In this document: positions 26,913 through 35,426 of the stretch, one piece after another | How the letters are laid out: every line of letters starts with the position of its first letter | Position numbering within the stretch: the first letter of the stretch is position 1 | Assembly: GCA_013288005.1 (NCBI GenBank) | Contig: JABDCS010000014.1 | Coordinates: 1,353-45,746, forward strand | Direction: 5' to 3' | Source of the DNA: Chlamydiota bacterium | GTDB lineage: Bacteria; Chlamydiota; Chlamydiia; Chlamydiales; Rhabdochlamydiaceae | DNA: 44,394 bases | Position numbers and translations under genes: made by a program | The notes under the pieces: generated by a model | The model's database searches: none | What the model saw: the letters and a program-made list of their open reading frames with translations, nothing else | What the model was told of the DNA's origin: nothing

Positions 26913-27731
26913 ATGACCAGCTCGATATCACGATCTTTCTCATCTCCCGCGATGTCACCAAGCGCCCTTCCCGCTTCTGAATCTATTGATACGTCAAGCT
27001 CCACAAGTACATCCTCGACTAGCAGTACTTCGTTGAGCACTAGATCACAACCTGTATATCCACTTAAAGAAGGATTCCCTGCAGGATATGCATTCGATAG
27101 GATCTACAAAGTTTTTTTAGGTACAGCGGGAATTTCTGGAAACCGTCCTTTAGCTGTTTCATTCTTTGGTCCCTTTCATGTGCTCGCTGCCCATGACGCA
27201 GTGTATGCTCTTAGTTTTGTTGCGCACATTGATAGTTACACGAATATACAATCCCTAAAAAGCTGCTTAGGAATTTTAAATCTAAAAGCAGGAGGGTCTT
27301 GGGAGAGGAATATTCTCCCTCAGTTGCAATGGTGCTTAGCTGGCGGGTGGCAAGATGATTCTATAAGTCGAGAAAATGGAGATTCAATTTTAAGCATACT
27401 TGCAAGTAAGGGCGTCCCCTCCGAAAGAATTGACTTATCTAAATATCGTTCAAAATCGAGTAGATCAGAGGATCTTGCTCAGTTGGATCCTGAACTTAAC
27501 CCCCATGCTTTTTTCGGAGCCTATATGGATCCCAAAGAAGGCATTCTTCGTGAATTTACAAAAACATGGGAGGAGTTTGAAGCTGAAGAAGAAAGAACTT
27601 CACAAGCTCGGGTTGATCAAGCTATCGATTACGAGTTAGCAAGAAGTGGCGCTACTACGGCAAGTGTAGATACGAGAGAAAGGATTGCAGATACTTTACG
27701 CTTTCCACTTACGCTCAAGATTGTCGAATGA
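26913..27731 (+). CDS. Ser-rich leader plus CheD-like-fold domain, paralog 1
   Basis: 272 residues from ATG 26913, preceded by AAGGAAAAA; an upstream ATG at 26859 adds 18 residues without a ribosome-binding site. Residues 1-45 are mostly Ser, Thr and Pro. The shared domain follows: KVFLGTAGIS, VSFFGPFHV, FVAHID, AGGS-x-x-RNILP, WCLAGGWQD, GDSILSILASKGV, RIDLSKY and, after a variable loop, AYMDPKEGILREF. The order resembles CheD (GSCV ... H ... FGGA ... G-x-RN ... I ... D-x-G ... G-x-V), but the catalytic Cys position is not Cys. No signal peptide. An effector-like protein of unknown function; the fold is a hypothesis. Confidence 0.65.
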   Translation: MTSSISRSFSSPAMSPSALPASESIDTSSSTSTSSTSSTSLSTRSQPVYPLKEGFPAGYAFDRIYKVFLGTAGISGNRPLAVSFFGPFHVLAAHDAVYALSFVAHIDSYTNIQSLKSCLGILNLKAGGSWERNILPQLQWCLAGGWQDDSISRENGDSILSILASKGVPSERIDLSKYRSKSSRSEDLAQLDPELNPHAFFGAYMDPKEGILREFTKTWEEFEAEEERTSQARVDQAIDYELARSGATTASVDTRERIADTLRFPLTLKIVE

Positions 27732-27767
27732 GCAAGCTTCTTAAATAAATTAATCCTTAGGGACCCA

Positions 27768-28088
27768 ATGACACTCCCCATCTCGCAATCTTGTTCAGTG
27801 TCTTCCTTGTATACAACTCCTTATCCTGCTTCCCCATCACCGATAGAAAGTAGTCCGAGTTCGACTTTACCTATAGGTAGTCCCAACTCTAGTAGCTCTA
27901 GAAATCCTGGTGTCAGTTCTCTTTCTTCAAGTACTTCTTGTGGTACTATAGATAGTGCTCTTGGAGTAAGTACTAGTTCATCAAGTGCAGAACATCCTAC
28001 ACTTTCCAACACCTGGGCTTTTGTAATCTCAGCTATCATCGAAAAATTTGCAAAGCTGAAAATAAGCGATCCTACAGAAGAGAGATAA
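27768..28088 (+). CDS. Truncated array member: Ser-rich leader only, paralog 2
   Basis: 106 residues, with the ATG shortly after GGG-ACCCA. About residues 1-80 are Ser/Pro/Thr-rich, like the leaders of the neighbours, then comes TWAFVISAIIEKFAKLKI and a stop. The CheD-like domain is absent. It may be a decayed copy or a small protein that uses the same leader. Low complexity makes coding potential hard to judge, but the ATG, frame and spacing (36 bp after paralog 1, 72 bp before paralog 3) fit the array. Confidence 0.5.
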   Translation: MTLPISQSCSVSSLYTTPYPASPSPIESSPSSTLPIGSPNSSSSRNPGVSSLSSSTSCGTIDSALGVSTSSSSAEHPTLSNTWAFVISAIIEKFAKLKISDPTEER

Positions 28089-28160
28089 CATTGATGTATT
28101 CCATCATAAATTTGGCTTTCCAATAGACGCTATCACTTAATCCCTATACTTAAGGAAAAA

Positions 28161-29054
28161 ATGACACACTCTCTCTCGGGATCCTCTTCATCCTCTTCCC
28201 AACCATTGCTAGCTTACGCAGCTCTAGCTTCTCTATCGCCCGCTAGTTCCTCCTCATCTAGCAGTTCCACAAGCTATGGTGCTAGTACCCCTTCTTCAAG
28301 TAGTGCTTCTTCAATCGCAGATAGCGCATCTTCTACGAGTAGTAGTCTATCGTCTTCGACACCTGAACCTACCCCTACTCTCCCGCGCTTAACAATCGAG
28401 CCTCCTTTAGACGGTGTTCATAAAGTTTTTCAAGGAAGAGCTGCCATTTCCTCATCAAAACCCTTAGTCGTAACTTCATTCGGCCCCTCTTATATTGTAG
28501 GGGCTCATCATGCAATCAAGCGTCTCAGTTTTCTGGCCTATATCACTTCGCGTTCTGATATCAACTCTCTTTCCCATTGCTTAGAAATTTTAAATGTTCA
28601 AACAGGTGGTTTAGCAGGAAGGAATTCTCTTCCAGAATTTCGGTGGTTCGTGGTTGGAGGTTGGAAAGATGACCCCGTAAGTCAACGAAATGGCGATACG
28701 ATTTTACAGAAACTTCAAGAAAAGGGCCTCTTTTCTGAAAGAATCGATTTATCAAGATACCAGGAAAAATCCACGATGACGCGTTCATATATAAGTTCTG
28801 ATAAAGAGCTCCTTCCCCACGCTTTCTTAGGCGTTTCGCTTGACCCTATTCATGGCAATCTTTGTGAGTTTACTCAATCATGGGGAGAGTTTGAAAAGGA
28901 AGATGAACAGATTTCTTCAGCATGGATTGAGGAGTCTGTGATTGATCAATTAGTAGAAAGGGAGCGAGTAGATGCGGATAAAAAAGAAAAGCAGTGGCTT
29001 GCCGCAACTTTAAACCTTCCTATTATGTTAGAAATCGTTGGAGAGCCTTCCTAA
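28161..29054 (+). CDS. Ser-rich leader plus CheD-like-fold domain, paralog 3
   Basis: 297 residues, ATG after AAGGAAAAA. Longest Ser-rich leader of the family: residues about 5-70 are dominated by Ser. Domain landmarks: GVHKVFQGRAAIS, VTSFGPSYIV, FLAYIT, GGLAGRNSLPEF, FVVGGWKDD, GDTILQKLQEKGL, RIDLSRY, GVSLDPIHGNLCEF. In this copy the otherwise conserved His of FLAHI is Tyr, which would remove the only candidate catalytic His shared with CheD. The C-terminal LPIMLEIV matches the family ending. Confidence 0.65.
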   Translation: MTHSLSGSSSSSSQPLLAYAALASLSPASSSSSSSSTSYGASTPSSSSASSIADSASSTSSSLSSSTPEPTPTLPRLTIEPPLDGVHKVFQGRAAISSSKPLVVTSFGPSYIVGAHHAIKRLSFLAYITSRSDINSLSHCLEILNVQTGGLAGRNSLPEFRWFVVGGWKDDPVSQRNGDTILQKLQEKGLFSERIDLSRYQEKSTMTRSYISSDKELLPHAFLGVSLDPIHGNLCEFTQSWGEFEKEDEQISSAWIEESVIDQLVERERVDADKKEKQWLAATLNLPIMLEIVGEPS

Positions 29055-29200
29055 ATTGGAGGGGCGACACACTCTTAGTTAGGAATCCCCGATTGCGAGA
29101 ATTAGTCTTAAAAAAAAATGAAACGAACAACTTTCAAAAAAACTCGTATATGAAGTAAAAGTTTAGGCGTTTTTGATAAAAACTTACCCAAGGGTTCCAA

Positions 29201-30061
29201 ATGACATCAGCCATTACGCAATCTTGCCTATCGCCTTCTTGGTCGCAAAGTTCCTCTCCATCTATTTCTATTCCTTCCACGACATCCCCTATTGATTCTC
29301 TAAGTACAGCTACAGCGACTTCGAGTAGTAGTAGTTCGTCGAGTTCAATCAATCCTTCCGCAGGTCAAGCAGCAATAGAACCTCAATCAAAAGATCTCCT
29401 CAAAACAGCTTGTAAAGTTTGGGAGGGGAGTGCTGCTATTTCCTTTACAACACCCTTAGTCGTTTCCTCTTTTGGTCCCTTTCACGTCGTTGCAGGCTAT
29501 CATCCTACGAAAGCTATAGTTTTCCTTGCCCACATGAATGCTAGTACTTGTATAAGCTCTCTTTCAAATCGTTTGCAGCTTTTAAATATTGCAGCAGGCG
29601 GCTCTAGCGAAAGAAGTATCCTTCCAGAATTTCAGTGGTTTTTAGCAGGCGGATGGAGTGATAGTCCTTGGAGTGAGCAAAGAGGTAGTGTAATCCTTAA
29701 AGAGCTTGGACTAAACCAAATTCCTTCTGCGAAGATCGATCTATCTAAATATGGCCAAAAAAGATCGATAACTTCTGCATTAGAGGATTTTACCGATGAA
29801 TCCTTAAAGCCTCATTTATCCTTCGGTGCTTATATCTCACCAAGAGAAGGCCATCTTAGAGAATTTACGAATAGGCGATGGAGCTCCTTCGATAAGCATG
29901 ATGCCTATCAGGCAGTTGAGCGGATTGATCGCCTCACTGAGTGGTATTTACTCCAAAATGGTATGGCAACTTCTAGACTGGTGAGGGATCTAGTATTTGC
30001 TCCTTACTTGCATATAACGCACCCTCTTGCTGTAACGGTTATTCCAAAAGATCCCTCTTAG
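29201..30061 (+). CDS. Ser-rich leader plus CheD-like-fold domain, paralog 4
   Basis: 286 residues, ATG after AAGGGTTCCAA. Ser/Thr-rich leader (1-50), then ACKVWEGSAAIS, VSSFGPFHVVAGY, FLAHMN, AAGGSSERSILPEF, FLAGGWSD, GSVILKELGLNQI, KIDLSKY and AYISPREGHLREF. It is close in sequence to the second domain of paralog 5 (VVAGYHP-x-KAIVFLAH in both), so these two are probably the most recent duplicates. Unknown function. Confidence 0.65.
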   Translation: MTSAITQSCLSPSWSQSSSPSISIPSTTSPIDSLSTATATSSSSSSSSSINPSAGQAAIEPQSKDLLKTACKVWEGSAAISFTTPLVVSSFGPFHVVAGYHPTKAIVFLAHMNASTCISSLSNRLQLLNIAAGGSSERSILPEFQWFLAGGWSDSPWSEQRGSVILKELGLNQIPSAKIDLSKYGQKRSITSALEDFTDESLKPHLSFGAYISPREGHLREFTNRRWSSFDKHDAYQAVERIDRLTEWYLLQNGMATSRLVRDLVFAPYLHITHPLAVTVIPKDPS

Positions 30062-30090
30062 AGTCTGAACTTTTTGAGCATATTTCCAAC

Positions 30091-30137
30091 TTCAAACTTT
30101 GAGAGTCTTATAAGAAAGTGGATTTTCAAAGTTTGAA
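30091..30137. repeat. Perfect 12-bp inverted repeat between paralogs 4 and 5
   Basis: TTCAAACTTTGA (30091-30102) and TCAAAGTTTGAA (30126-30137) are exact reverse complements separated by 23 bases. It could fold into an RNA hairpin in the 3' region of paralog 4 or mark a protein-binding site. There is no T-tract after it, so it is not a standard intrinsic terminator. Confidence 0.6.
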
Positions 30138-30210
30138 ACGAAATTAGTTCCGAAGTCCAGAAAAACCCAATCAATTAATTTTTCCTATACGATTTTAAAA
30201 AAAAGAACAA

Positions 30211-31458
30211 ATGACCTCTTCTATTACACAGTCCTACTCTTCCGCTTCGCTACCTTCACACGCCTTCGCCTCGCCAAGCGACTCTAAAACAACATGGATG
30301 CCTACGGTTAGCTCATCACCCAGACCTGCTTCCTACATCTGCTCGCAAAATCCTGACGGCAGTCTCGTATGTCTCTCACATCCCATGTCAAGCTGCGATC
30401 ATAACCCTTCAACCAGAAGCAGTTCCTCATATTCTAGAAATCCGCTTATTAGTGAAAGGATAGGCACTCAAATAGACTCTCCTTTAGAAAAGGTTCACAT
30501 CGCTTATCGAACTGCTGCTTCAAAAGCTTATCCGTTTTTACCTATCGAGCATTTTGACGACAAGAAAACCTCTCTTTCAAGAAAGGCATTTTTTTTTCTT
30601 GTACACTCAGATTCTCATACCTCTACAAACTCGCTCTGTCCTCGTTTGCAATTTTCAAATAAACCCGAGGATAGTTACGTTGATGGTGAAGAGGAAGATG
30701 TACCAGTTAGAGAAACATTTGAAGTGACTTGCCCCCGACATGAACTTCTATGTCCTATGGGTCCATCCTTCTCGAGTAGTAGCTCCTCAAATTCCAGCAA
30801 TCCTCCTCTTGATCAACCTAAGAAAGTAGCTCATCTAGAGTTTCCTTTGAAAAATGTACATAAGGTTTATGGAGGAGTAGCTGCTATTTCTTCTACAACA
30901 CCTTTAGTCGTTTCGTCTTTCCCACCCTTTTATGTCGTAGCTGGCTACCACCCCATCAAAGCTATCGTTTTTCTTGCCCACATAGATCCCCATACCATTA
31001 TCCGCTCTCTTTCCGATCGCTTGCACTTTTTAAACATTCGTGCAGGTGGCTCTATGAAAAGAAACATCCTTGGTGAATTCCAGTGGTATTTAGCAGCTAA
31101 ATGGAATGATTACCCAGCAAGTCGAGAGAAAGGTGGAGAAATTTTAAGAATATTACAACAAAACCATATTCCTTCTTCAAGAATCGATTTGTCTAAATAC
31201 ACAAAAAAGTCTGCATCAGACGATGCCGATACAGAGGAGGCCTTCTTCGGCTATATTTCGCCTAAAGATGGCCAACTCAAAGGATTGACCAAGCCGGGCA
31301 AATCCTTTGAAATGCTTAACGAGCTCCGTGTAATTGCGCGAATTGATGATGCTGTGAATCGCCATTTTCTTCAGCATGAGGTGATAACTTGTAGAGAGCT
31401 GAGAGATCAAGTCGCTCCACACTTTAGACTTCCTCTTACACTCGATAATGTATCCTAG
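30211..31458 (+). CDS. Double member: degenerate first CheD-like half plus intact second domain, paralog 5
   Basis: 415 residues, the longest of the family. After a Ser/Pro leader, a first partial domain appears (about 90-150: LEKVHIAYRTAAS, FFFLVHSDSHT, LCPRLQF), recognisable as the family domain but missing the GP and GGW parts. An acidic stretch and a second Ser run (about 186-200) follow, then a complete domain: NVHKVYGGVAAIS, VSSFPPFYVVAGY, FLAHID, RAGGSMKRNILGEF, GGEILRILQQNHI, RIDLSKY, GYISPKDGQLKG. Here the usual GGW is AKW. It looks like a fusion of a decayed copy to an intact one. Confidence 0.68.
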   Translation: MTSSITQSYSSASLPSHAFASPSDSKTTWMPTVSSSPRPASYICSQNPDGSLVCLSHPMSSCDHNPSTRSSSSYSRNPLISERIGTQIDSPLEKVHIAYRTAASKAYPFLPIEHFDDKKTSLSRKAFFFLVHSDSHTSTNSLCPRLQFSNKPEDSYVDGEEEDVPVRETFEVTCPRHELLCPMGPSFSSSSSSNSSNPPLDQPKKVAHLEFPLKNVHKVYGGVAAISSTTPLVVSSFPPFYVVAGYHPIKAIVFLAHIDPHTIIRSLSDRLHFLNIRAGGSMKRNILGEFQWYLAAKWNDYPASREKGGEILRILQQNHIPSSRIDLSKYTKKSASDDADTEEAFFGYISPKDGQLKGLTKPGKSFEMLNELRVIARIDDAVNRHFLQHEVITCRELRDQVAPHFRLPLTLDNVS

Positions 31459-31568
31459 ACACACGTTCTAATGGAGTATTTTAAAGTTTTTTTGACGATC
31501 TTCGATTCCAAATTGATGGGTAATGAAGAACCTCCTATATTATCCGTCAATTTTTGAAAGGAGCATAA

Positions 31569-32498
31569 ATGACTACTTCCATTACACAATCTAGCTCTTC
31601 ACCTTCTTTCTCTCTCCCTTCTACTATCGCCTCGCAAAGCACCTCCACGATCCTATCGATGCCCCCTGTAATACCTGCTACTCGATTTTCCTTAGACATC
31701 GATTCTATGCGTTCTCATGGCACTACTCTTTCTCCCCAGTATAGCTCACAAAGTTCCGATAGCGCATCCTCAACAAGTACTAGTTGGTTACTTGTGCCAA
31801 AGCTATCTGCACCCAAATCTCCAGAACGAGATAGCGAAGATCTTCACTTAGAAAATCTTTTTAAAGTTTTTGAAGGAAGAGCGGCTATTTCTTTTAGAGG
31901 GCCTTTAGGGGTCTCCAGTATTGGCAATACTTACGTTGTCGCCGGCTATCATTCCCGTAAGTCCATTGTTTTTCTAGCACATATCAATACGAATACGTAC
32001 ATACCCTCTCTTTCATCTCGCCTACGGGTCTTAAATAAATGCGCTGGAGGTTCTCGGAAAAAAAATATTCTGCGAAAATTCAATTGGGTTATAGCAGGTG
32101 GATGGAAAGACTATCCTCCTAGTCTAAAAGAAGGTAAGGTGATTTTAAAAACGCTCAGAAACAATAGAATCCCACGTAAGAAAATTGATCTATCAAAATT
32201 CCAAATAAAATCGGGAAGAAGACTTTCTCAACAAGATGATTCCGACGAAAGTTTACAGAATAATTATTTTCTAGGAGCCTATATTACGCCTCAAGAAGGT
32301 GTTCTCCGGGAATTTCAAAAAAGTCCAAGATCGTTCCAGCTGCTAAATGACACACTGAAAGATGCGCGAATTGCTACTGTTGTTGAATCACAATATCGGC
32401 TATGGGCCTATAAGGTGGGCATGGGAATTAGAGAGAGATTAACAACTACTATTCGGCTTCCTATAAGATTAAAGATCGTGGCAAAAGATAAGAAATAA
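31569..32498 (+). CDS. Ser-rich leader plus CheD-like-fold domain, paralog 6
   Basis: 309 residues, with GAAAGGAG 7 bases before the ATG, the best ribosome-binding site of the array. Ser/Thr/Pro-rich leader (1-75), then NLFKVFEGRAAIS, VSSIGNTYVVAGY, FLAHIN, CAGGSRKKNILRKF, IAGGWKD, GKVILKTLRNNRI, KIDLSKF and AYITPQEGVLREF. The domain is noticeably basic compared with its neighbours. Ending LPIRLKIV as in the other members. Unknown function. Confidence 0.66.
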   Translation: MTTSITQSSSSPSFSLPSTIASQSTSTILSMPPVIPATRFSLDIDSMRSHGTTLSPQYSSQSSDSASSTSTSWLLVPKLSAPKSPERDSEDLHLENLFKVFEGRAAISFRGPLGVSSIGNTYVVAGYHSRKSIVFLAHINTNTYIPSLSSRLRVLNKCAGGSRKKNILRKFNWVIAGGWKDYPPSLKEGKVILKTLRNNRIPRKKIDLSKFQIKSGRRLSQQDDSDESLQNNYFLGAYITPQEGVLREFQKSPRSFQLLNDTLKDARIATVVESQYRLWAYKVGMGIRERLTTTIRLPIRLKIVAKDKK

Positions 32499-32551
32499 GC
32501 TCGACAAGGTCTATCTATAAGCGAATCCATAAGCCAGCGATCATCACTAAA

Positions 32552-32569
32552 AAAAATCAGCAGATTTTT
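32552..32569 (+). terminator. Weak hairpin with T-rich tail after paralog 6
   Basis: AAAAATC-AGCA-GATTTTT forms a 7-bp stem with a 4-base loop, followed by a T-rich stretch to about 32589. The stem is almost all A-T, so termination would be weak. It lies 55 bases after the paralog 6 stop and within the 252-bp gap before paralog 7, where a TATAAT (32686-32691) may belong to a new promoter. Confidence 0.3.
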
Positions 32570-32750
32570 GTTCGTTTTTTCTTTTTTTTGAAAACATTTT
32601 CTGCGATGGATCTGTTTTAGACAGAGATTCTTATGTCATCTTGTCCGTGATCAATAAAATACGAAAAAGGAGGGTTGCTATTTTCTATAATGTATTTTTG
32701 GCGTAGATTCTTTGTTTAATTTCTGCCCCAAACAACATTAAGGATAATAT

Positions 32751-33572
32751 ATGTCTTCGCCTATTGGAATGCCAACTGCATCTGCCCCCTCTTTACTAGC
32801 TTTTTTTTTGCCTTCTCCTGTAGTAATACCCTCGACAAAGACAAGCAGTGATAGCTCATTCTCAAGCTCCTCTTCATCGAGTTCGCCTACCGTTTATACC
32901 CCCTCCGCCTATTCTAAGGAGTTAGAAAAATCGCATAAAGTTTATCAAGGACATGCTGCGATTTCCCGCTCAAAACCTCTCTCTGTCTCATCATGTGGGC
33001 CTTCCTATGTTTTAATTGCTCATGGTACAACTCTGTATAAAAAGCCCATTTCATTTATTGCCCACATCGACACTAGGACTCCATCAGTTTCAATATCTAG
33101 GTGTCTAGCTCATCTCAATGAATATGCTGATGGTTCTTTTGAAAAGAATCTCCTTCCTAAATTTACGTGGAGCTTACATGGCGGGTGGAAAGATCAGGTA
33201 GAATCAGCTAAAAAAGGCGAAGAAATTTTGAATGCGCTTAAAGAAAAGGGGGTCAAGCTGGAGCAAATTGGTTTATCTAAATACCAAAAAATGACATCTC
33301 CCGATTCTTCTGCATCCTCTAAATCTCAGGAGGAGAATTCATCTGATCGTTTTCTCGGAGGCTACATCGACCCAAACGTAGGAAATTTCCACGATTTTGG
33401 AGAGATTTCCGACTTTTTAGAACTTACAAATAAAAGAATCCTGGAGGCCAGGACTCGATATGAAGTCGATTATCAATTGCAAATGAAGAACCAGAAGAAA
33501 GCAAGTATAGGAATTCGCAATCAGTTAGCAGCGAAATTAGAAATTACACTTAAATTAATTTACATTCCCTAA
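32751..33572 (+). CDS. Ser-rich leader plus CheD-like-fold domain, paralog 7
   Basis: 273 residues, ATG after AAGGATAAT. Leader (1-50) Ser/Pro/Thr-rich; then KSHKVYQGHAAIS, VSSCGPSYVLIAH, FIAHID, YADGSFEKNLLPKF, LHGGWKD, GEEILNALKEKGV, QIGLSKY and GYIDPNVGNFHDF. This is the only intact copy with a Cys at this position (SSCGP), one residue before the Gly rather than after it as in CheD. The most diverged member; 252 bp separate it from the rest of the array. Convergent with treZ (42 bp between stops). Confidence 0.65.
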   Translation: MSSPIGMPTASAPSLLAFFLPSPVVIPSTKTSSDSSFSSSSSSSSPTVYTPSAYSKELEKSHKVYQGHAAISRSKPLSVSSCGPSYVLIAHGTTLYKKPISFIAHIDTRTPSVSISRCLAHLNEYADGSFEKNLLPKFTWSLHGGWKDQVESAKKGEEILNALKEKGVKLEQIGLSKYQKMTSPDSSASSKSQEENSSDRFLGGYIDPNVGNFHDFGEISDFLELTNKRILEARTRYEVDYQLQMKNQKKASIGIRNQLAAKLEITLKLIYIP

Positions 33573-33614
33573 ATTAAGTGGTTCATTAAAAGAATTATTT
33601 CTTTCGATGCACCC

Positions 33615-35426
33615 TTAAGATAAACGAAACAAGACACTGCACTCTCCTGGAGTGCTCAGTATGCCTGAGCTTGGGTCAAAAGAAATGGCACCATTTCCTC
33701 CAAACTCAGGCTGTTCCGTATGGAGAACGATTTCGGTTTCGCCTGCAAAAGATAAAAGCGTGACTGAGCGGGGAGTTTGTTTGAAATCACAATAAAATCC
33801 TAAGCGCCCAAATTCCTGATGTTGATATTCCCACGCCAGGTAACTTTTTTGCGCAGGGTAGATTTTGATGTGCCTACGACTCAAAATCTGAAAGATGGGT
33901 AGAGTGCGCCGCAGTTCTATTAATCGGTGATACAAACCCAGCAAATGAGGATCCATCTTTCTCTGTAACTTAGATCGTAAAAAGGCTTTTTCATCGGGGC
34001 GAGGAATTTCGCTAACCTCTAAATAGGGAAATTCCTTTTTTCTTCCTTCATACACATTTGCATTGAGTTGATCTTCAACAAAGTCGACAAAAAATTGAAA
34101 AGGCGCTTCTTCTCCATATTCTTGTCCCATAAAAAGAAGAGGTAAATAGGGAGATAATAAGGTCAAAAAGGCACTCATTTTCTTTTGCCCCAATGTCAAA
34201 AAGGCATCCAGACGCTTCCCATAAGCATCAAAATTACCGATCTGATCATGATTTTCTAAAAAGGCCACGAGATGAGAAGGCGCTAAGCTGTAAAAAGGGC
34301 TACCATAACTCTGTTTGCGAAATGCGGAATACTTGCCATCATAAACTATGCTTTTTTTCATCACTTTTTCTAAATCTTTCAGACCTTGAAAGTCGCTGTA
34401 GAAGCCTCTTGTTTCCCCTGTTAAAGCCACCCACAAGGAGTGTTGAAAGTCATCATTCCACATAGCATGGAGTCCATCACCTCCGCGCTTTTTAGGGTGG
34501 ATTATCCGACTGCTGTTTAAATTATTTTCGGCTATGAGATGAATCTGTCTATTGAGAGCTTTTTCTATTTTATGTACGGCATCGCCTAACTGCTGCAAAA
34601 AAGGAATCGCACTAAAGTCCCACATAGCGTGCGTGGCATCTAAGCGCAAAGCATCTATGTGATATTCGCTGATCCAGTAAAGAGCATTCTGTAAAACAAA
34701 ATAGCGCACCTCATCTGAGTAGGCAGCATCAAAATTAACGCCTTTGCCCCAAAGAGTGCGGTAGGTTTCGCTTAAATAAGGGCCAAATTCCTCTAAGAAG
34801 CAACCCTCAGGAGGGAAATGGTTATATACGACATCTATACATACAGCGATTCCTAAACGGTGGCACTCGTTGATAAGAGCCTTCAAATCTTGGGGTTCTC
34901 CATAAGTCGCGTGAGGAGAATAAAAACTCGCACCATCATACCCCCAATTCCATCTACCAGGAAATTGCGCAATGGGCATAAGTTCAATACAGGTAATCCC
35001 CAGATTTTGCAAATAGGGTAACTGGTTTAACAAACCTAGAAATGTTCCTTCTTCAGTAAATGTCCCGACATGACATTCATAAAAAATTAATTCCTCAAGC
35101 GAATGTCCTTTCCATGCTTGATCTGTCCACGTGAACAGACAGGGGTCGATAATTTGAGAGGGGCCGAAGAGTCCATCTGGTAGAAAACGAGAAACAGGAT
35201 CCGCTCTCTCCTGCTTATTCTGAAGAATGTATGTATAACGGTCACCCACTTCTATTCCTGAGATTTCCGCGTGAAAATAACCTCTTTCATCTTTATTCAT
35301 GGGGACGATGATAGCGTCCTTTTTATGGATCTTCACGTCCACTGAAGATAAAAAAGGAGCCCAAACCTTAAACTTCGTACTATTGGTGAAAATGTTCGCG
35401 CCCAAATCGAGCGTCCATGGCTTCAT
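33615..35426 (-). CDS. treZ: Malto-oligosyltrehalose trehalohydrolase
   Basis: A GH13 enzyme that releases trehalose from the maltooligosyltrehalose made by TreY. 603 residues. An N-terminal beta-sandwich (about 1-100: FKVWAPFLSSVDVKI) precedes the catalytic barrel: ELMPIAQFPGRWNWGYDGASFY, CIDVVYNHF, nucleophile in ALRLDATHAM, acid/base Glu in LIAENNLN and FLENHDQIGN. These blocks are characteristic of TreZ rather than of glycogen branching enzyme. Its ATG overlaps the treY stop (4 bp), so it is the last gene of the trehalose operon. Confidence 0.95.
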   Translation of the reverse strand: MKPWTLDLGANIFTNSTKFKVWAPFLSSVDVKIHKKDAIIVPMNKDERGYFHAEISGIEVGDRYTYILQNKQERADPVSRFLPDGLFGPSQIIDPCLFTWTDQAWKGHSLEELIFYECHVGTFTEEGTFLGLLNQLPYLQNLGITCIELMPIAQFPGRWNWGYDGASFYSPHATYGEPQDLKALINECHRLGIAVCIDVVYNHFPPEGCFLEEFGPYLSETYRTLWGKGVNFDAAYSDEVRYFVLQNALYWISEYHIDALRLDATHAMWDFSAIPFLQQLGDAVHKIEKALNRQIHLIAENNLNSSRIIHPKKRGGDGLHAMWNDDFQHSLWVALTGETRGFYSDFQGLKDLEKVMKKSIVYDGKYSAFRKQSYGSPFYSLAPSHLVAFLENHDQIGNFDAYGKRLDAFLTLGQKKMSAFLTLLSPYLPLLFMGQEYGEEAPFQFFVDFVEDQLNANVYEGRKKEFPYLEVSEIPRPDEKAFLRSKLQRKMDPHLLGLYHRLIELRRTLPIFQILSRRHIKIYPAQKSYLAWEYQHQEFGRLGFYCDFKQTPRSVTLLSFAGETEIVLHTEQPEFGGNGAISFDPSSGILSTPGECSVLFRLS

